From assembly GCA_937872535.1 (NCBI GenBank), contig CALMTC010000008.1, positions 1 to 63,283 of the forward strand: DNA of 63,283 nt, in the 5' to 3' direction. Source of the DNA: an uncultured bacterium (GTDB lineage Bacteria > Patescibacteriota > Gracilibacteria > Absconditabacterales > Absconditicoccaceae). The notes below the pieces were generated by a model that saw only the letters and a list, made by a program, of their open reading frames with translations, searched no databases and had not been told where the DNA came from. The first letter of the stretch is position 1. Each line of letters opens with the position of its first letter. Positions 30,446-41,204 of this stretch are shown one piece after another. Both the position numbers and the translations under genes were made by a program.

Positions 30446-31912
30446 ATGAATAAGCCATCAAATCAGCTCTCTCACAAAGAGCATAATTTAGCTCGTTATC
30501 TAAAAGGAATCTGAAATTATGCCTTAGAAAAAAATCAGTTGCTAGAGCATATTATCAGACAACCAGAAGGAATTTATGTCGATATATGACCAGGAAGTGC
30601 TGGTTTACCGACATTTATGACACAGCTCCCCAATTCGCCAAAACTAATGATAGTAGCATGTGACCTTTCTTACGGAGTTCTCCAAAATATCGTACTCAAA
30701 AACAATGTCGCCCAGTTTTTGCCTAGTGGAAATGCCGTGAAAAGAAATGACTGATTGACTTTATCGACCAAAGTTTGTACAGCAACCGAGTTGCCTTTTA
30801 CCGATGGTACGATCTCAGGAATCAATATGTCAGCAGTTTTTCACAAGATTTTTTCGTATGAAGGAATCGAATGAGTAGAAAAGGCATTTCAAGAGCTACA
30901 GAGAGTCTTGGAGGTTGGGGGGAAATTTATTTACCGTGACGGCGAGCAACTAGACCAACCTCAAGAAAAAGTGGTCTTAGAAGTAACAGAATCGGACATG
31001 AAGCAGTTTATAAATTTTTTCTTGCCTTATTTTGTCATGAGAGATAAAAAATCTCGAAGAATGCAGCGAGCCAGCGAGACGAGCATTGAGTTTTTCTTGG
31101 CAGGTATCGAGAAAAAACAAGAGATGTCATTGACCGACTATCTGATGATTCCCACAGATCAGATTGATTTTGAAGCTGACTATCGCGTCAACTGTTCAGC
31201 TCGACTAGCTCATGAGATCAAGAGACACTATATCACTTTTTTGCATCACTGTGGCATCGATCAAGAAAAACAGACTGCTAACCAGATATTTGGCGATCAA
31301 GGACATTATTTATCAGTCCAGTGACTACAGCATCTCCCAAAGGGTAGCCTCAAAACGCGAAGCTACGCTCTGAGAAAATACGATAAAAAAGTCAGAGTCG
31401 ATCCGAAAATGTTGCCATTTCTGAGCTCTGTAGCTTTTGAGAGCGTTTCGAGTTTTATCCAATGACAGACTAAAAAAGATAGAGTAATTATCAACTACTT
31501 AGTCTCGGAGTGACTAGAAAATTATTTTTTTATGACGCTCGATGAGTTTTTATGCTCGATAATAAAACAAACTCTGATACTCGATCATAAAGAAACCGAC
31601 CAGAAAAAATGGCTCGTATTAGCTCCGCTATCCAGTGAAAAAAATTATTACATCGAAAGGAGTTCTCACAAATGAATACTCCAAAAAACCTGCCAGATAA
31701 ACGGCTACAGCGGTGATACTTCGATTCAAGGGAAAAGAATAATACACTTTGAGAAAATGAGCCTAGAAAAAGCTTTTATCACTCTCTCAAAAATCGTACT
31801 TGAGAATCCTGAGAGATATCCGAAGCTGAAGAAATTATTGAGTGAAATTTTAGAAAATCCAGATTATCAGCTAGAGCAGTGGACAAATAGAGCCAGAAAT
31901 TTACATTTTTAA
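30446..31912 (+). CDS. SAM-dependent methyltransferase with long C-terminal domain
   Basis: A 488-residue protein. Residues about 42-150 are a class I methyltransferase: GIYVDIGPGSAGLPTFM is motif I (Gly by TGA), VACDLSYGVLQN motif II, and TELPFTDGTISGINMSAVF then AFQELQRVLEVGGKFIYRD motifs IV-VI. After about 190 there is a large domain of unknown fold (including TSIEFFLAGIEKKQEMSLTDYLMI). The methyl acceptor is unknown. Neighbours (CYTH protein, Fe/2OG dioxygenase, unknown 422-aa protein) suggest a small-molecule or modification pathway. Confidence 0.72.
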
Positions 31913-31921
31913 TCAGTAAAA

Positions 31922-32839
31922 ATGAAACAGATTATCACTTCGACGATTTCAGAAAAAGATTTGTGTATAAAAAAAATTATTAGAGAATTAGCTCCTGACT
32001 CTCCCAGCGATGAGAAAATCATAGCCAGTCAGCGAGCTTGAGTGATCGAGAAATCTCAGACTCAGCTCGTACAAGAACTTCTGGCTGTCCAAGATTTAGT
32101 CAGTGAGTATTGATTTGCTCTTCTCAAAGGGATAAATTTTGCAAAATTGGATGAAAAAAACAGAAAAAATCTGCTTTTGGGAATTAGTAACTTACTTGGA
32201 AAGCCGACTTATACCGATCAAGTTCAGAAGTCTGTGATTCGAGATATTGCTCCGAGAAAAAATTCAGAAAATAAAAGAGCGACGATCTCAGAAATCTCTG
32301 GAGAGGCTGAGTTTCATACAGATTCACAATATCTTCCACTTCCAGAAAAGTTTTTTATTCTGGCTTGCCAAACACCAGCAGTCTGGTGAGGAGATTCGCT
32401 CTTGCTCGATGGAAAAAAACTCATAAACGATCTTCGTGAAGATAGCGAGCAATTCTATGAAGATCTACAAAATGAACAGTTCACTTTTCTCGTGCCGACC
32501 TCTTTCACAAAAACTGGAGACAATAGGTCTTTAGAGCTCTTGAGGGCCCCGATCGTCTCTGAAGAGATTCCAATCAGATACAGAGAAGACACGATTCGCA
32601 ATGCTCAGCAGCTCGTTCCGACTCTTTTTACAGACAAGCACGAAAAAATACTCCAGCAGCTCAAGCAAAAAATCCAAGAATCAGAAAAACTTCAGCTCAG
32701 ACTCGAAAAAAATGATATTTTGGTCGTCGATAATCATAGATTTTTGCACGGTAGAACCGATTTTTCAGACGCTCAGAGACTACTTTACAGAATTAGAATG
32801 AATCCAAAATCCAATGCTCAATCTTCTCAAAAAATTTAA
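31922..32839 (+). CDS. TauD/TfdA-family Fe(II)/2-oxoglutarate dioxygenase
   Basis: A 305-residue protein with the facial triad AEFHTDSQY (His132, Asp134) and DNHRFLHGRTDF (His276), plus Arg290 in LLYRIRM for 2-oxoglutarate. This layout fits the TauD/clavaminate-synthase group, which hydroxylates or desaturates amino acids, sulfonates or related small molecules. The first 60 residues are helical. Two TGAs (RAGVIEK, WGGDSLL) are Gly, the latter typical near the family's product-binding loop. It lies between the methyltransferase (9-base gap) and an overlapping unknown gene. Confidence 0.82.
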
Positions 32840-34082
32840 TTTTCTGCAAAATACAGGCTACATCAACTATCATATTAGCCAGGTCAGAAGCGTAGTCACC
32901 AAGGCTATGCTTTCTAGAGATTTTTCTCACCAAAAACTGATCAGTCCAGCTTTGGACGAAGCGATAGAGCTCTTGAGCTTGCCAGCTCAGCTGATTGTGT
33001 GAAGCGACGAGACGAGCCAGCTTCAGTTTGCTCAGGAGCTCGACAGTCTGATAGTACTGCTTCAGTCAAGATCTGCAAAAAATATCTACGCTCATCAGCT
33101 CGACCAGATTCTAGAAATCGTTCAAGATTACCAAAAAAATCGATCAAGTTGATTTGCAAAGGTATCTATCTCAGCTGGCAAGATTGAAAAAATATTTTGA
33201 GTGCACTGATTATTTTATTCAGCTCCCAAGCTTCTCACTCACACACTTTTTCTTCCCCAAAAAATCAAAAAAAATTTCTACCTCAGTAGTGATCGAGGTA
33301 CTATTTCTCCAGCAGAAATCAAAAAAATAACAAACTTTTTCTTCAAAAATTTTTTCTGAAAAATTCCAAAAAAAATAAAATTTTGTGAAGAAAAAAATCC
33401 TCAGCTCAGAAGATTAGCTCGACACGATCTATGAGATTCGATTTACTATCTTTTCAAGCAAGACTACTTGCTGACTGACTTTCTCATCTACGAACTTCCT
33501 CACAATCTCGTCCATCTTTTTCATCTATCGACTCTAGTCAGCCAGGGTAAAAGCTACCGAGACAGGCCAGATCAGAGAGCATTTTTTGAAGCGGTTGCGT
33601 TACTGTGAGAGTCAGCTTTCCAGGAAAAAATTCTCAAAGATCCCAAATTTTCTCAGGGGCTATATGACTGTCTTGATCGATCATCCAGACCGCAAATTTC
33701 AAGAGAGGAGTTTCGTGATTTTATTCTTTTTCACAGAATTCAAGAAAATCAGCTTAGAGCCGTCAGACTTTTCTCAGATCTCTCATTTACCCATCAAAAA
33801 TCTATTCACCAATCTCTCGCTTTTCTTCAACAGAAAACAAAAATTTCTGATGCTTCTCTTCTTTCGGAACTCAAAAAATACTCCAGCCAGCCCTGACTTT
33901 GAGGATCTTATACACGAGGTCTTTCCAAACTTCACGAATTATGATTTACTCATCCTTCCCAAATCTTCCATACCTCAAGCTCTCCATCTACTCGGTCAGA
34001 CTTTCTTATATCTTCCTGAATCTGAAAAAATAATTTTCTGGGAAATGTCACATTCTCTCATCCTCTCTCGTACTTTTATTAA
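32814..34082 (+). CDS. Unknown protein in the dioxygenase cluster
   Basis: A 422-residue soluble protein whose ATG overlaps the end of the dioxygenase gene by 26 bases, implying translational coupling. I do not recognise the family. Visible segments are a helical first half (YINYHISQVRSVVTKAML), a middle NLVHLFHLSTLVSQGKSYRDRP, then ECF-like FILFHRIQENQLRAVRLFSD and a Gly/Ser-rich QPGLGGSYTRGLSKLHELG. At least ten TGAs are needed to keep the frame open, so it is a genuine code-25 gene. No signal peptide or membrane segments are visible. Confidence 0.6.
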
Positions 34083-34103
34083 AATATTTCTCAAAAAAAA
34101 TAA

Positions 34104-35570
34104 ATGAAAACAACAATCAATATCTCAAATGTGAGTAAAAAATATGGAGAAAAAATATTATTTGAAAAAATCAGCATATCAGTTCATGCTGGTGATAAAA
34201 TAGGAATTGTCGGAGCAAATGGCTGCGGAAAATCAACTTTTTTAAGCATCATAGCTGGCGAACAAAAAGCTGATGAGTGATGAATTTGAGTAACTGGTTT
34301 CCCAGTTTTGATGAAGCAGAAATTAATTTTACCACCTCAAACCACAGTCTATGACTATCTCAGTCAGTTCATAGAAAGCCGAGAAGATTATAAATTATAT
34401 ACTTATCTTGAAGAATTTGGATTGCAAATAGACTTGTATCAGTCGATTGATTCTCTGAGCGGTGGAGAACAAAAGAAAATAAATTTAATTGCACTCCAGA
34501 TGCAGAAGCCAGATATTTTACTTTTGGATGAGCCGACCAACCATCTCGATCAGAACTCACTCGAAAAGCTAAAAAAAATGATAGCAAATCACAAATGAAT
34601 CTCAATTTTTGTCTCGCACGACAGACATTTTTTAAACGAACTAGCGACCAAGATTCTCGAGATTGATAACGGAAAAATGACAGTTTTTCATGGAAATTAT
34701 GATGCTTACAAGATCGAAAAACAAGCTTTGTATGAAAAACAGTTTCAGGAGTATATGCTTTACCAAAAAGAAAAAAAGAAACGAGATCAGTGGCTTGCAG
34801 ACTTGAGACAGAGAGCTTCAGTCTATGTCAATCCAGCTCGAGGTCGTTTGCTGAAAAGTAAAGAAAAATTTGTCGAGAGAGAAATCGTCTCCAAAAAAGT
34901 TGATAAGCCACTAGTAGAGGACTCTCTCGTTTTGAGAGCTGCCGGAGGGACTCACGAAGCCAAGCTACTTTTTCAGCTCCAGAATCGAGAAATTTGATTT
35001 CCAGAAAATAAACTGATAGAAAATATTTCTTGTGAGATGAGGGGCAAGGATAGAATCCAGCTCATCTGAGAAAACGGCTCTGGGAAAAGTAGTTTTCTGA
35101 AAAAAATTATGGAACATTTTCAATCTCCAGATACCGAAAAAAATTTTAAATCTGGTAACTCCATAAAAATAGATTATTTCGACCAACATAACGAGATCTT
35201 AAATTCTCATGAACAAGTCTACAAGCGATTCGAAAAAAACATAAAAATCCCAGCTCCGGACACCAGCCTCAGATCTCAGCTTGCTATGATATGATTAAAC
35301 CAAGTCGAGATAATGGGAAGAATCTCAGACCTTAGTTACTGACAGAGAGTAAAAATAAAATTCCTCCAGATGTTGAGCTGAAAAATAGATCTTCTGATTC
35401 TTGACGAACCGACGAATCATCTCGACATCTCTACGAGAGAATCTATCGAAGAAATGCTCCAAGACTATGAATGATGACTACTTTTCGTCTCTCACGATCA
35501 GTATTTTGCTGATCAAATTTCCACCACTAAAAAACGACAGATCTCCTGAAAATCTCTCCAAGAAATCTAG
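34104..35570 (+). CDS. ABC-F family ATPase
   Basis: A 488-residue soluble protein with two ABC domains and no membrane helices. First domain: Walker A GANGCGKST, signature DSLSGGEQKK, Walker B DILLLDEPTNHLD. A linker (about 190-270) is rich in Lys/Arg. Second domain: Walker A GENGSGKSS, signature SDLSYGQRVK, Walker B DLLILDEPTNHLD. The paired EPTNHLD boxes define ABC-F proteins, which bind ribosomes (EttA, Uup, antibiotic-protection types). Which subtype cannot be said. Several Gly are TGA, including in the second Walker A. Confidence 0.9.
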
Positions 35571-35593
35571 CTTCCGTTCTCTGAGTTTAAAGG

Positions 35594-35614
35594 TCCCTGA
35601 GCCTGTCGAAGGGG
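35594..35614. repeat. Dispersed repeat TCCCTGAGCCTGTCGAAGGG, copy 2
   Basis: Same element as at 15918, in the gap between convergent genes. Its right side (GGGGGTCCCT) reaches the stop of the gene at 35619. Confidence 0.75.
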
Positions 35615-35618
35615 GTCC

Positions 35619-35885
35619 CTAGCTCTGCAATAAAATCCCAAAAAAGACAGCCATCCAAGCCACGACGATCAGCCAAAATTTTCGTAAAAAAGCGCCTTTG
35701 ATAGTTTTGTGTCTAAAATAGCTCATTCCTCAGACAGCTCCCAAGAAACCTCAGATAGCTGTCATCATCAAGAGATCTTTTTCTTTGATGCGTCGTTGCT
35801 GTTTTTCAGCTTTGTACTTATCTCGTCCAAAAAGACCAAAAGCAGCCAAGTTTACCAGCAAAAAATAAGAAAAAAAGATTGCCAT
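35619..35885 (-). CDS. DUF1294 membrane protein
   Basis: An 88-residue protein. LLVNLAAFGLFGRDKYKAEKQ, RRIKEKDLLMMTAIGGFLGAVGGMSYFRHKTIKGAF and two or three hydrophobic segments give the DUF1294 pattern (N..af..mg.DK..A....RI.E..Ll.lal.GG..Ga..gm..frHKT.K..F). The GG and GG pairs are partly TGA. Function unknown; the proteins are inner-membrane. It sits convergent to the ABC-F gene. Confidence 0.85.
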
Positions 35886-35958
35886 GATCAAGACAAGAAA
35901 GTAAAATAATTATGAATCAAGATTTTCATTTAATTGCGTCTCCCTTGATGCCTTCCGA

Positions 35959-35979
35959 TCCCTGAGCTTGTCGAAGGGG
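35959..35979. repeat. Dispersed repeat TCCCTGAGCTTGTCGAAGGG, copy 3
   Basis: Differs from copy 1 by one base. It lies just downstream of ppa on the minus strand. Confidence 0.7.
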
Positions 35980-36001
35980 AAGGGAAGTCGGAGAGAAGGT
36001 T

Positions 36002-36538
36002 TTATCCAGAATATTTATTTTTGAAGTTTTTGTAGCATTCGTTGGTGATGAAAATAGCTTTTTCTTTGCTCGCAAATCAGCTTACATCCACATGTTTTCC
36101 TTCAAGAGCTTTGTAGTGTTTCAGAAAGTGATCGATCTGATCTTTAGTATGTTTGTGAACATCGTCAATCGTGTCGATTCCCCAGAGAAACGGATCTTTG
36201 TAAGCGATTGCAATGATTTTGTCATCAGCTTCACCACCATCGACCATATGGAGAACTCCAACTACCTTAGCCTTTGCAATCGATCCAGGAGCCAAAGAGT
36301 AGTGAGAAAGCACGATTACATCGAGAGGATCCTTATCTTCAGCATTATAAGTCTGAGGAAGAAGCCCATAGTTGTAAGGCATCGCCATCGGAGCAGTCAA
36401 AAATCTATCAAGCTCGACGACATTTAAGTCCTTGTTATACTCATATTTTACCATCGATCCCATAGGAATTTCAATGATAGTATTGATAATAGCAGCATTT
36501 TCATCAGCCCAGAGAGGCAAATCTTTATACAAATTCAT
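36002..36538 (-). CDS. ppa: Inorganic pyrophosphatase, family I
   Basis: A 178-residue enzyme that hydrolyses PPi to phosphate. VKYEYNKDLNVVELDRFL, MPYNYGLLPQT, DKDPLDVIVLS (metal-binding aspartates) and VDGGEADDKIIAIAYKDP are the classic blocks. The TGA at 36077-36079 is Gly; standard reading would drop the final 25 residues (FASKEKAIFITNECYKNF-type helix) that the family normally has. This is good evidence for recoding in an otherwise TGA-poor gene. It ends with TAA at 36002. Confidence 0.95.
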
Positions 36539-36602
36539 TATTTTCTCATAAAAAATTAAAATTCTGCTTTAAAAAATAACAATCCACACTTTCAATGCAA
36601 TA

Positions 36603-36634
36603 GAAAAACCAGTTTTATTAAAACTGGTTTTATT
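36603..36634. terminator. Terminator downstream of the pseudo-receiver gene
   Basis: AACCAGTTTT (36607-36616) pairs with AAAACTGGTT (36620-36629). A's on the plus-strand left side give U's on the minus strand, six bases past the TAA of 36640. Confidence 0.8.
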
Positions 36635-36639
36635 GATAG

Positions 36640-37032
36640 TTATCAGAGATATGATTTTACTTTTTCTTTCAAATCATCTAAATGCGGGGGAGAATAAAAA
36701 CGATGAGCAATTTTGACTTTTTTTTGAGCTTCCTCAACAATCTCTGGAGCCGCTGATGTTACTAAGAAGATAGGGACAGCAGGGTATTCTTTCTGAAGAT
36801 TTTCAAGTCCAGAGATAGACTGTTCCGCAGAGTACTCTCCCAAATGAGAGAAAATCATTTTTGGCACCAGTTCATTTTGGTTTTTTAGAAACGCCATAGT
36901 CTCATTATGAGACGGAAAGTGTTGGATAAAAAACTCATCTGGATTTTCGAGTACATATTTTTCAAGCACTAGCTTCAGTGTCTGAAACTTGCCTTGATCA
37001 ATAATCAAAATAGTCTTTTTTTTATTTTCCAT
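36640..37032 (-). CDS. Degenerate receiver-domain protein
   Basis: A 130-residue single-domain protein. ILIIDQGKFQTLKLVLEKY and VPIFLVTSAAPEIVEEAQKK give a CheY-like alternation. However the strand-3 phosphoacceptor region reads PKMIFSHLGEYS, with no Asp at the usual place, and the acidic pair after strand 1 is reduced to one Asp. The Thr/Ser of strand 4 (VTSA) and a Pro-containing end (SPPHLDDL) remain. It is probably phosphorylation-independent. No internal TGA except the last codon (ctc-TGA-TAA), which would add one Gly before TAA. It has its own TTGACT-N16 promoter and terminator. Confidence 0.6.
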
Positions 37033-37054
37033 TTTAAATTTTTATTGTAATGTT

Positions 37055-37082
37055 TTTATACTTGTAAAATGGAAAAAGTCAA
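37055..37082 (-). promoter_or_regulatory. Sigma-70 promoter, shared TTGACT-N16 design
   Basis: TTGACT (37077-37082), 16 bases, TATAAA (37055-37060) on the minus strand, 23 bases from the ATG at 37032. Confidence 0.8.
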
Positions 37083-37088
37083 TAAAAA

Positions 37089-37108
37089 AGCTAGAGAAAT
37101 CTCTAGCT
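37089..37108 (-). terminator. Intrinsic terminator of the secreted-protein gene
   Basis: AGCTAGAG-AAAT-CTCTAGCT hairpin with U's following on the minus strand (A's at 37083-37089). It starts directly after the TAG at 37109. Confidence 0.8.
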
Positions 37109-37864
37109 CTATACATTTTCACAACAAAATCCTCAGAATTTAGTTATTTTTCTCACAAAAAATGGAGAAGTAATAATATAAACTCCGGAGCTTAATTCTT
37201 TGAGTTCATTCTCTCCGACACACAGAGATTTGATAAATTCTCCTGTGAGGGAGAAAAGTTTCATTTCCAGCTTTTCCTGTCCTTCGTACTCGATTGTAAG
37301 CCGATCAGTAAAAGGGTTTGGATAGAACTGGATTTTTTTGTTGCCCTGATCTTCTTCAAGACCAGTCTGGATACAAAGACTAAAAACCGAGCTAGACTGG
37401 TCACAGTTCAATGAAATAAACGGACTGAGAGTCCACATTTTTTCAAAACAAGTGATGTCAGTAGCAGTCTTGCTCGTAGCTACCAAGCTACCGAGCTCAA
37501 TAGCTGAGAACTGATGAGTCGCTTTCAGATAACCAGTCAACTTAAACGGATAGTCCATAGGAGCTGGTCCGTTAAAGCTAGACTGAAACAAGAATTCCAG
37601 TGTATCACTGATAGAAGTTGGTAAAGAAACTACTCTTGCATTACTGATAGTCAGTACGACAGAGTCAAAGTTTGTTACCAGTTCATAAGCTGTCAAAATC
37701 TGATCATTTTTTTTGATTTTGACTTTCAGACCCTCGATCATTAGCCCTTGAGAGGACTTGATCTTTAGCTGTTGACAGCTTTTGATAAGTTCCACAGTCT
37801 GCTGGGCAGAGACATTGCTGGTGCTTACCAGTAGGCAGACTAAAAGAATGATAATTTTTTCCAT
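37109..37864 (-). CDS. Secreted protein with T9SS-like C-terminal sorting domain
   Basis: A secreted protein. MEKIIILLVCLLVSTSNVSA is a signal peptide; this ATG (37864) is chosen because a start 11 codons upstream lies inside the -10 box. The last 65 or so residues read IQFYPNPFTDRLTIEYEG, MKLFSLTGEFIKSL and LSSGVYIIT. That is the 'YPNPf.d.l.i......i.l.s..G..v.......s.G.Y.i' pattern of type IX secretion C-terminal domains in Bacteroidota. The body is unrecognised. There is no internal TGA for 243 codons. The first stop is TGA at 37133-37135; with code 25 it extends eight codons to TAG at 37109-37111. Confidence 0.62.
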
Positions 37865-37894
37865 TTTTATATTTTTTTTATATGACCAACTTTG

Positions 37895-37922
37895 CATATA
37901 AGGGAAAAAATAGAAAAGTCAA
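37895..37922 (-). promoter_or_regulatory. Sigma-70 promoter, shared TTGACT-N16 design
   Basis: TTGACT (37917-37922), 16 bases, TATATG (37895-37900), 31 bases before the chosen ATG at 37864. Confidence 0.75.
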
Positions 37923-38039
37923 GAAAAGCGATCTAGAAAAAAGGAGAGAAACGGCTTATTTTTTGACAGATAAAAAAAATTAACTAGAATGAAGGAAAGT
38001 TAAATGAAGGTGGCAGAAATTTATTTTTGATCAAAAAAA

Positions 38040-41000
38040 ATGGGTAATACTACACAGACAGATTTGCTTGAAGATAAAGAACTCGAATATGATAAACCGA
38101 TCTGGGAAAGACCAAAGCAGCAGAAAAAAATGATCGAGTTATCGTGAAATAAGTTATCATCAGATGAGGCGAAAAAAATTCTGAAAAATTTTCCAGATAT
38201 TTTAAAAAAAGTAGATGAAGACTCATTAAATTTTCTGCTAAAAAACCCTAAAGGGAAAAAAATTCTAATCGATAAAAAAATGGTCTTACCTGATGGTGAA
38301 TATGAAATTTGACCTGATTTTCAGCTAGATTCTATTTACGATATGCTTAAGGAAATCGAAAGCTACGAAGAAATGATGATTCAGATTGATAAGCAAAAAG
38401 AGCTTGAAAAGATGATCGCTGTCAAAGAGTGATTCGATGGCAACAAAACCCAAAAAATTATTTCATCAGATTTACTTGCAGGAAGTAAATTTGAAAAAGA
38501 TTTGATGAAATTTACTGGTTCTGGAGAGTCTGCTAAAGAGATTATTTGAGCTCTCGATGGAATGTGGTTAGATTTTTTTAATCAGCGTTGTGATTTTCTT
38601 GATGAGTGAGTGATTCGTAATATGGCTACAGCTAGCATGATTGCACTGATGGAAACTCTTTCCAAAAATCCCGAATCCCAAGAAAAGTTTTTTAAAAATC
38701 TAAAATCTCTTAAGGGAAATACTGCTATCTCAGCTTTTAATGGTTTATGGTGACTATTCAAAGACCAGCCACAGTTGCAAGATACGGTAAAATATATGGA
38801 AATAGTGACCAAAACGATAGATAAAAATAAGGTATCTGTTTGATCTTGAAAAAAAATAAAAGAACTAGCGGATCCGTATTTTTTCAAAAAAAATATTCTG
38901 GAATCTTCTGAAAAAACACAGGAAGCAATTGAAAAATATTTAGTGGTCGATCAAGACTACTCGTTCACTGGATACTCTGCAAATAGTCCAGAACTAAAAG
39001 AATTAAAATCAGTAGCAGGAAACTTCCAAATCTCTGCTGAATGAGTTGCCGGACTCAAAAATTTTAACACATTCATGAAAACTGTTGAAAAGTCAAAAGT
39101 TTCTTACAAAAGCCAAGCACTAGCACTTGGTGATACCATCAATACGATCAAAAAAGGGCTAGAGTTTTTTTGAGAGACTGATTTCGTGGAGACAAGTGTA
39201 GGTCAAGTGATCAATCTGATTCTCAAAGTAATGTGATTCAAGTGATGATACGAAGGTTTTCAAAAAGAATATCTCAATACTAAAATTAAATTATCTGCAG
39301 AAGAAAAACTTTTTATTAAGGATATAGCAACGCAGTATAATGTCAAAAAGGAAAATGGAAAATGATTTGAAGAAAATTTGGTGAATAAAACAATGAGTGA
39401 GGCTTCAGATGGAGTGAAGAAAATATTTGACATAGACAAGAGATTGCTAAAAGAAACAATCATGGAAAGCGAGAAAAAATCAAAGCTTGTAAAGATAAAT
39501 CCAGAGTTATTGTCAATGTTGCTTGCTAATAAGGCAGGTCTGAGTAAACTTTTGCAAACGAATTATCAAAAAAATGGTGAAGTTCAAATAAACTCTGAAT
39601 TGTATTTCAAGAATCATGAGCTTATCATAGATTTATTTCTTGAATTTGTGTTAAAAAATCTACAAAATAATAAAGAACTTCACAAATTCTTTGAAAAAAC
39701 AAACAGATGAGCAGATGATATGGTTATAACTATTTTAACAGCTTTCACAGAAGGTGATATCGCTATTGAGTGAGCGAGTTACTGATTTTTTCACAAAGTA
39801 GAGTTTATGGATTTAAAAGCAGTAGAACAAGCGAGAAAATCAAGATTAGCAAGAGAGGAAACAGCTCGTAAACAGAAAGAGGCTGAAGAAGCTAAGCTAA
39901 AAGAAGAGAAAAATAAAGAAGAGCAAAAAAATATAAACTGAGAAACTATTTCTATGGGTTGACAATCAGAAAATTCTATTGAAGATGCGACTGAAAATAA
40001 CGCTATTCCATCGATCTATGACAAAAAATATATCGAAAATTTATCAAAGAAAAAGCCAAATATCGATTATCTTAAAGATGTACAATTTAATGGTTACCTA
40101 AGATCTCTTGAAAAATCTCACAATCTTCCACTATTTAGTTTGAGTGCTATGATGCAGGTTGAAAGTGGTGGTAGAAATTATGATGGCTACTGAAATGTCA
40201 TAGGATCACCAGTTGGTGCAATGGGGCTTTTTCAGTTTATGCCATCCTCGGTTACTGGCTTACAATTTAATAGGAGCGATCCAGTGTTGTGAGCAAAATA
40301 TGCTGCCAAAGCCTTGCAAGATCAGGGTGTTGTGCAGTGAAAATTTGATTTTGCTACTACAGTAGCGAGATATAATTGCTGAGCAGGAACTTATTTTTAC
40401 TCACTTTGAAATCAAGCAATATCTTCTACAAATATTCATAAACTGCCTTTTGAAACACAGCAACATGTCGCTCAAAATTTGGTTCTAGTAGATGCTGCCA
40501 ACGGAGTCGATTATACTTCAAAGCGATACTATAAACTTTTTCAACGTACACCAGGTTTCAATCTATTAGTACCAAATTTCTTATCAAGAATTCCAAAAAA
40601 TAGTGTAAAAAGAAACAATGAAACAGAGTCAGAAACAAATGCTGAAAAACTAAACGATAAAAAAACACTTGAAGCGATGGTTCTTTCAGAAATTTCAGGC
40701 ATTGGGGACTCTACCTTTGAAGGAATGGGTGTTTACTTAGCCTCTCTCCAGTGAAATAGATCAAAAACCACTGAGTTCTTGAAAGATAAACTGCCATCAG
40801 TGCTTGCTAAGATTGATAAATCAAAGACAAAATCTTTTTTGATTCAGTGAGGATTTAATGATATTGCAGACTCAGTCGATAAACCAATTGCAAATATGGA
40901 AGAGATGATCAAACTTGTTAAAAAGAAAAATATCCAACCAGTACTCTGTACACTCTACAGCGTCAAAAAAAATGCGACCATCTATCCATACCAAAAAAAT

Positions 41001-41204
41001 ATTCACTCATTTAATCAAAAAATTCGCGAACTCTGAAACAAATACTGAATCCCAGTGATCGATTACGACAATTTTGTAGAAAAAACTCCAGGTTACATAT
41101 CGTGAGATTGAGCTCATCTGACTCCTATTGGCTATGAAAAAGCAGTAGATTATCTCAAAAATTTTCTCAATCCATTAGCAACTTCTGTAGCAAGTAGTAA
41201 GTAA
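38040..41204 (+). CDS. Lytic transglycosylase fused to SGNH/GDSL hydrolase
   Basis: A 1054-residue protein. Residues 1-610 are helical and charged with no recognised domain. About 610-650 is a Lys/Glu-rich coiled coil (RLAREETARKQKEAEEAK). A Slt-type transglycosylase follows: MMQVESGGRNYDG (catalytic Glu708), GSPVGAMGLFQFMPSSVTGL and ATTVARYNCGAGTY. The C-terminus is an SGNH hydrolase: GIGDSTF (Ser891), IQGGFND (Asn940 region), DGAHLTPIGY (Asp1023, His1026). One polypeptide could thus cut glycan strands and remove O-acetyl groups. There is no N-terminal signal peptide. Many TGAs are Gly, including two in the DGAH block. Role in wall turnover, or attack on a host wall, is inferred. Confidence 0.85.
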
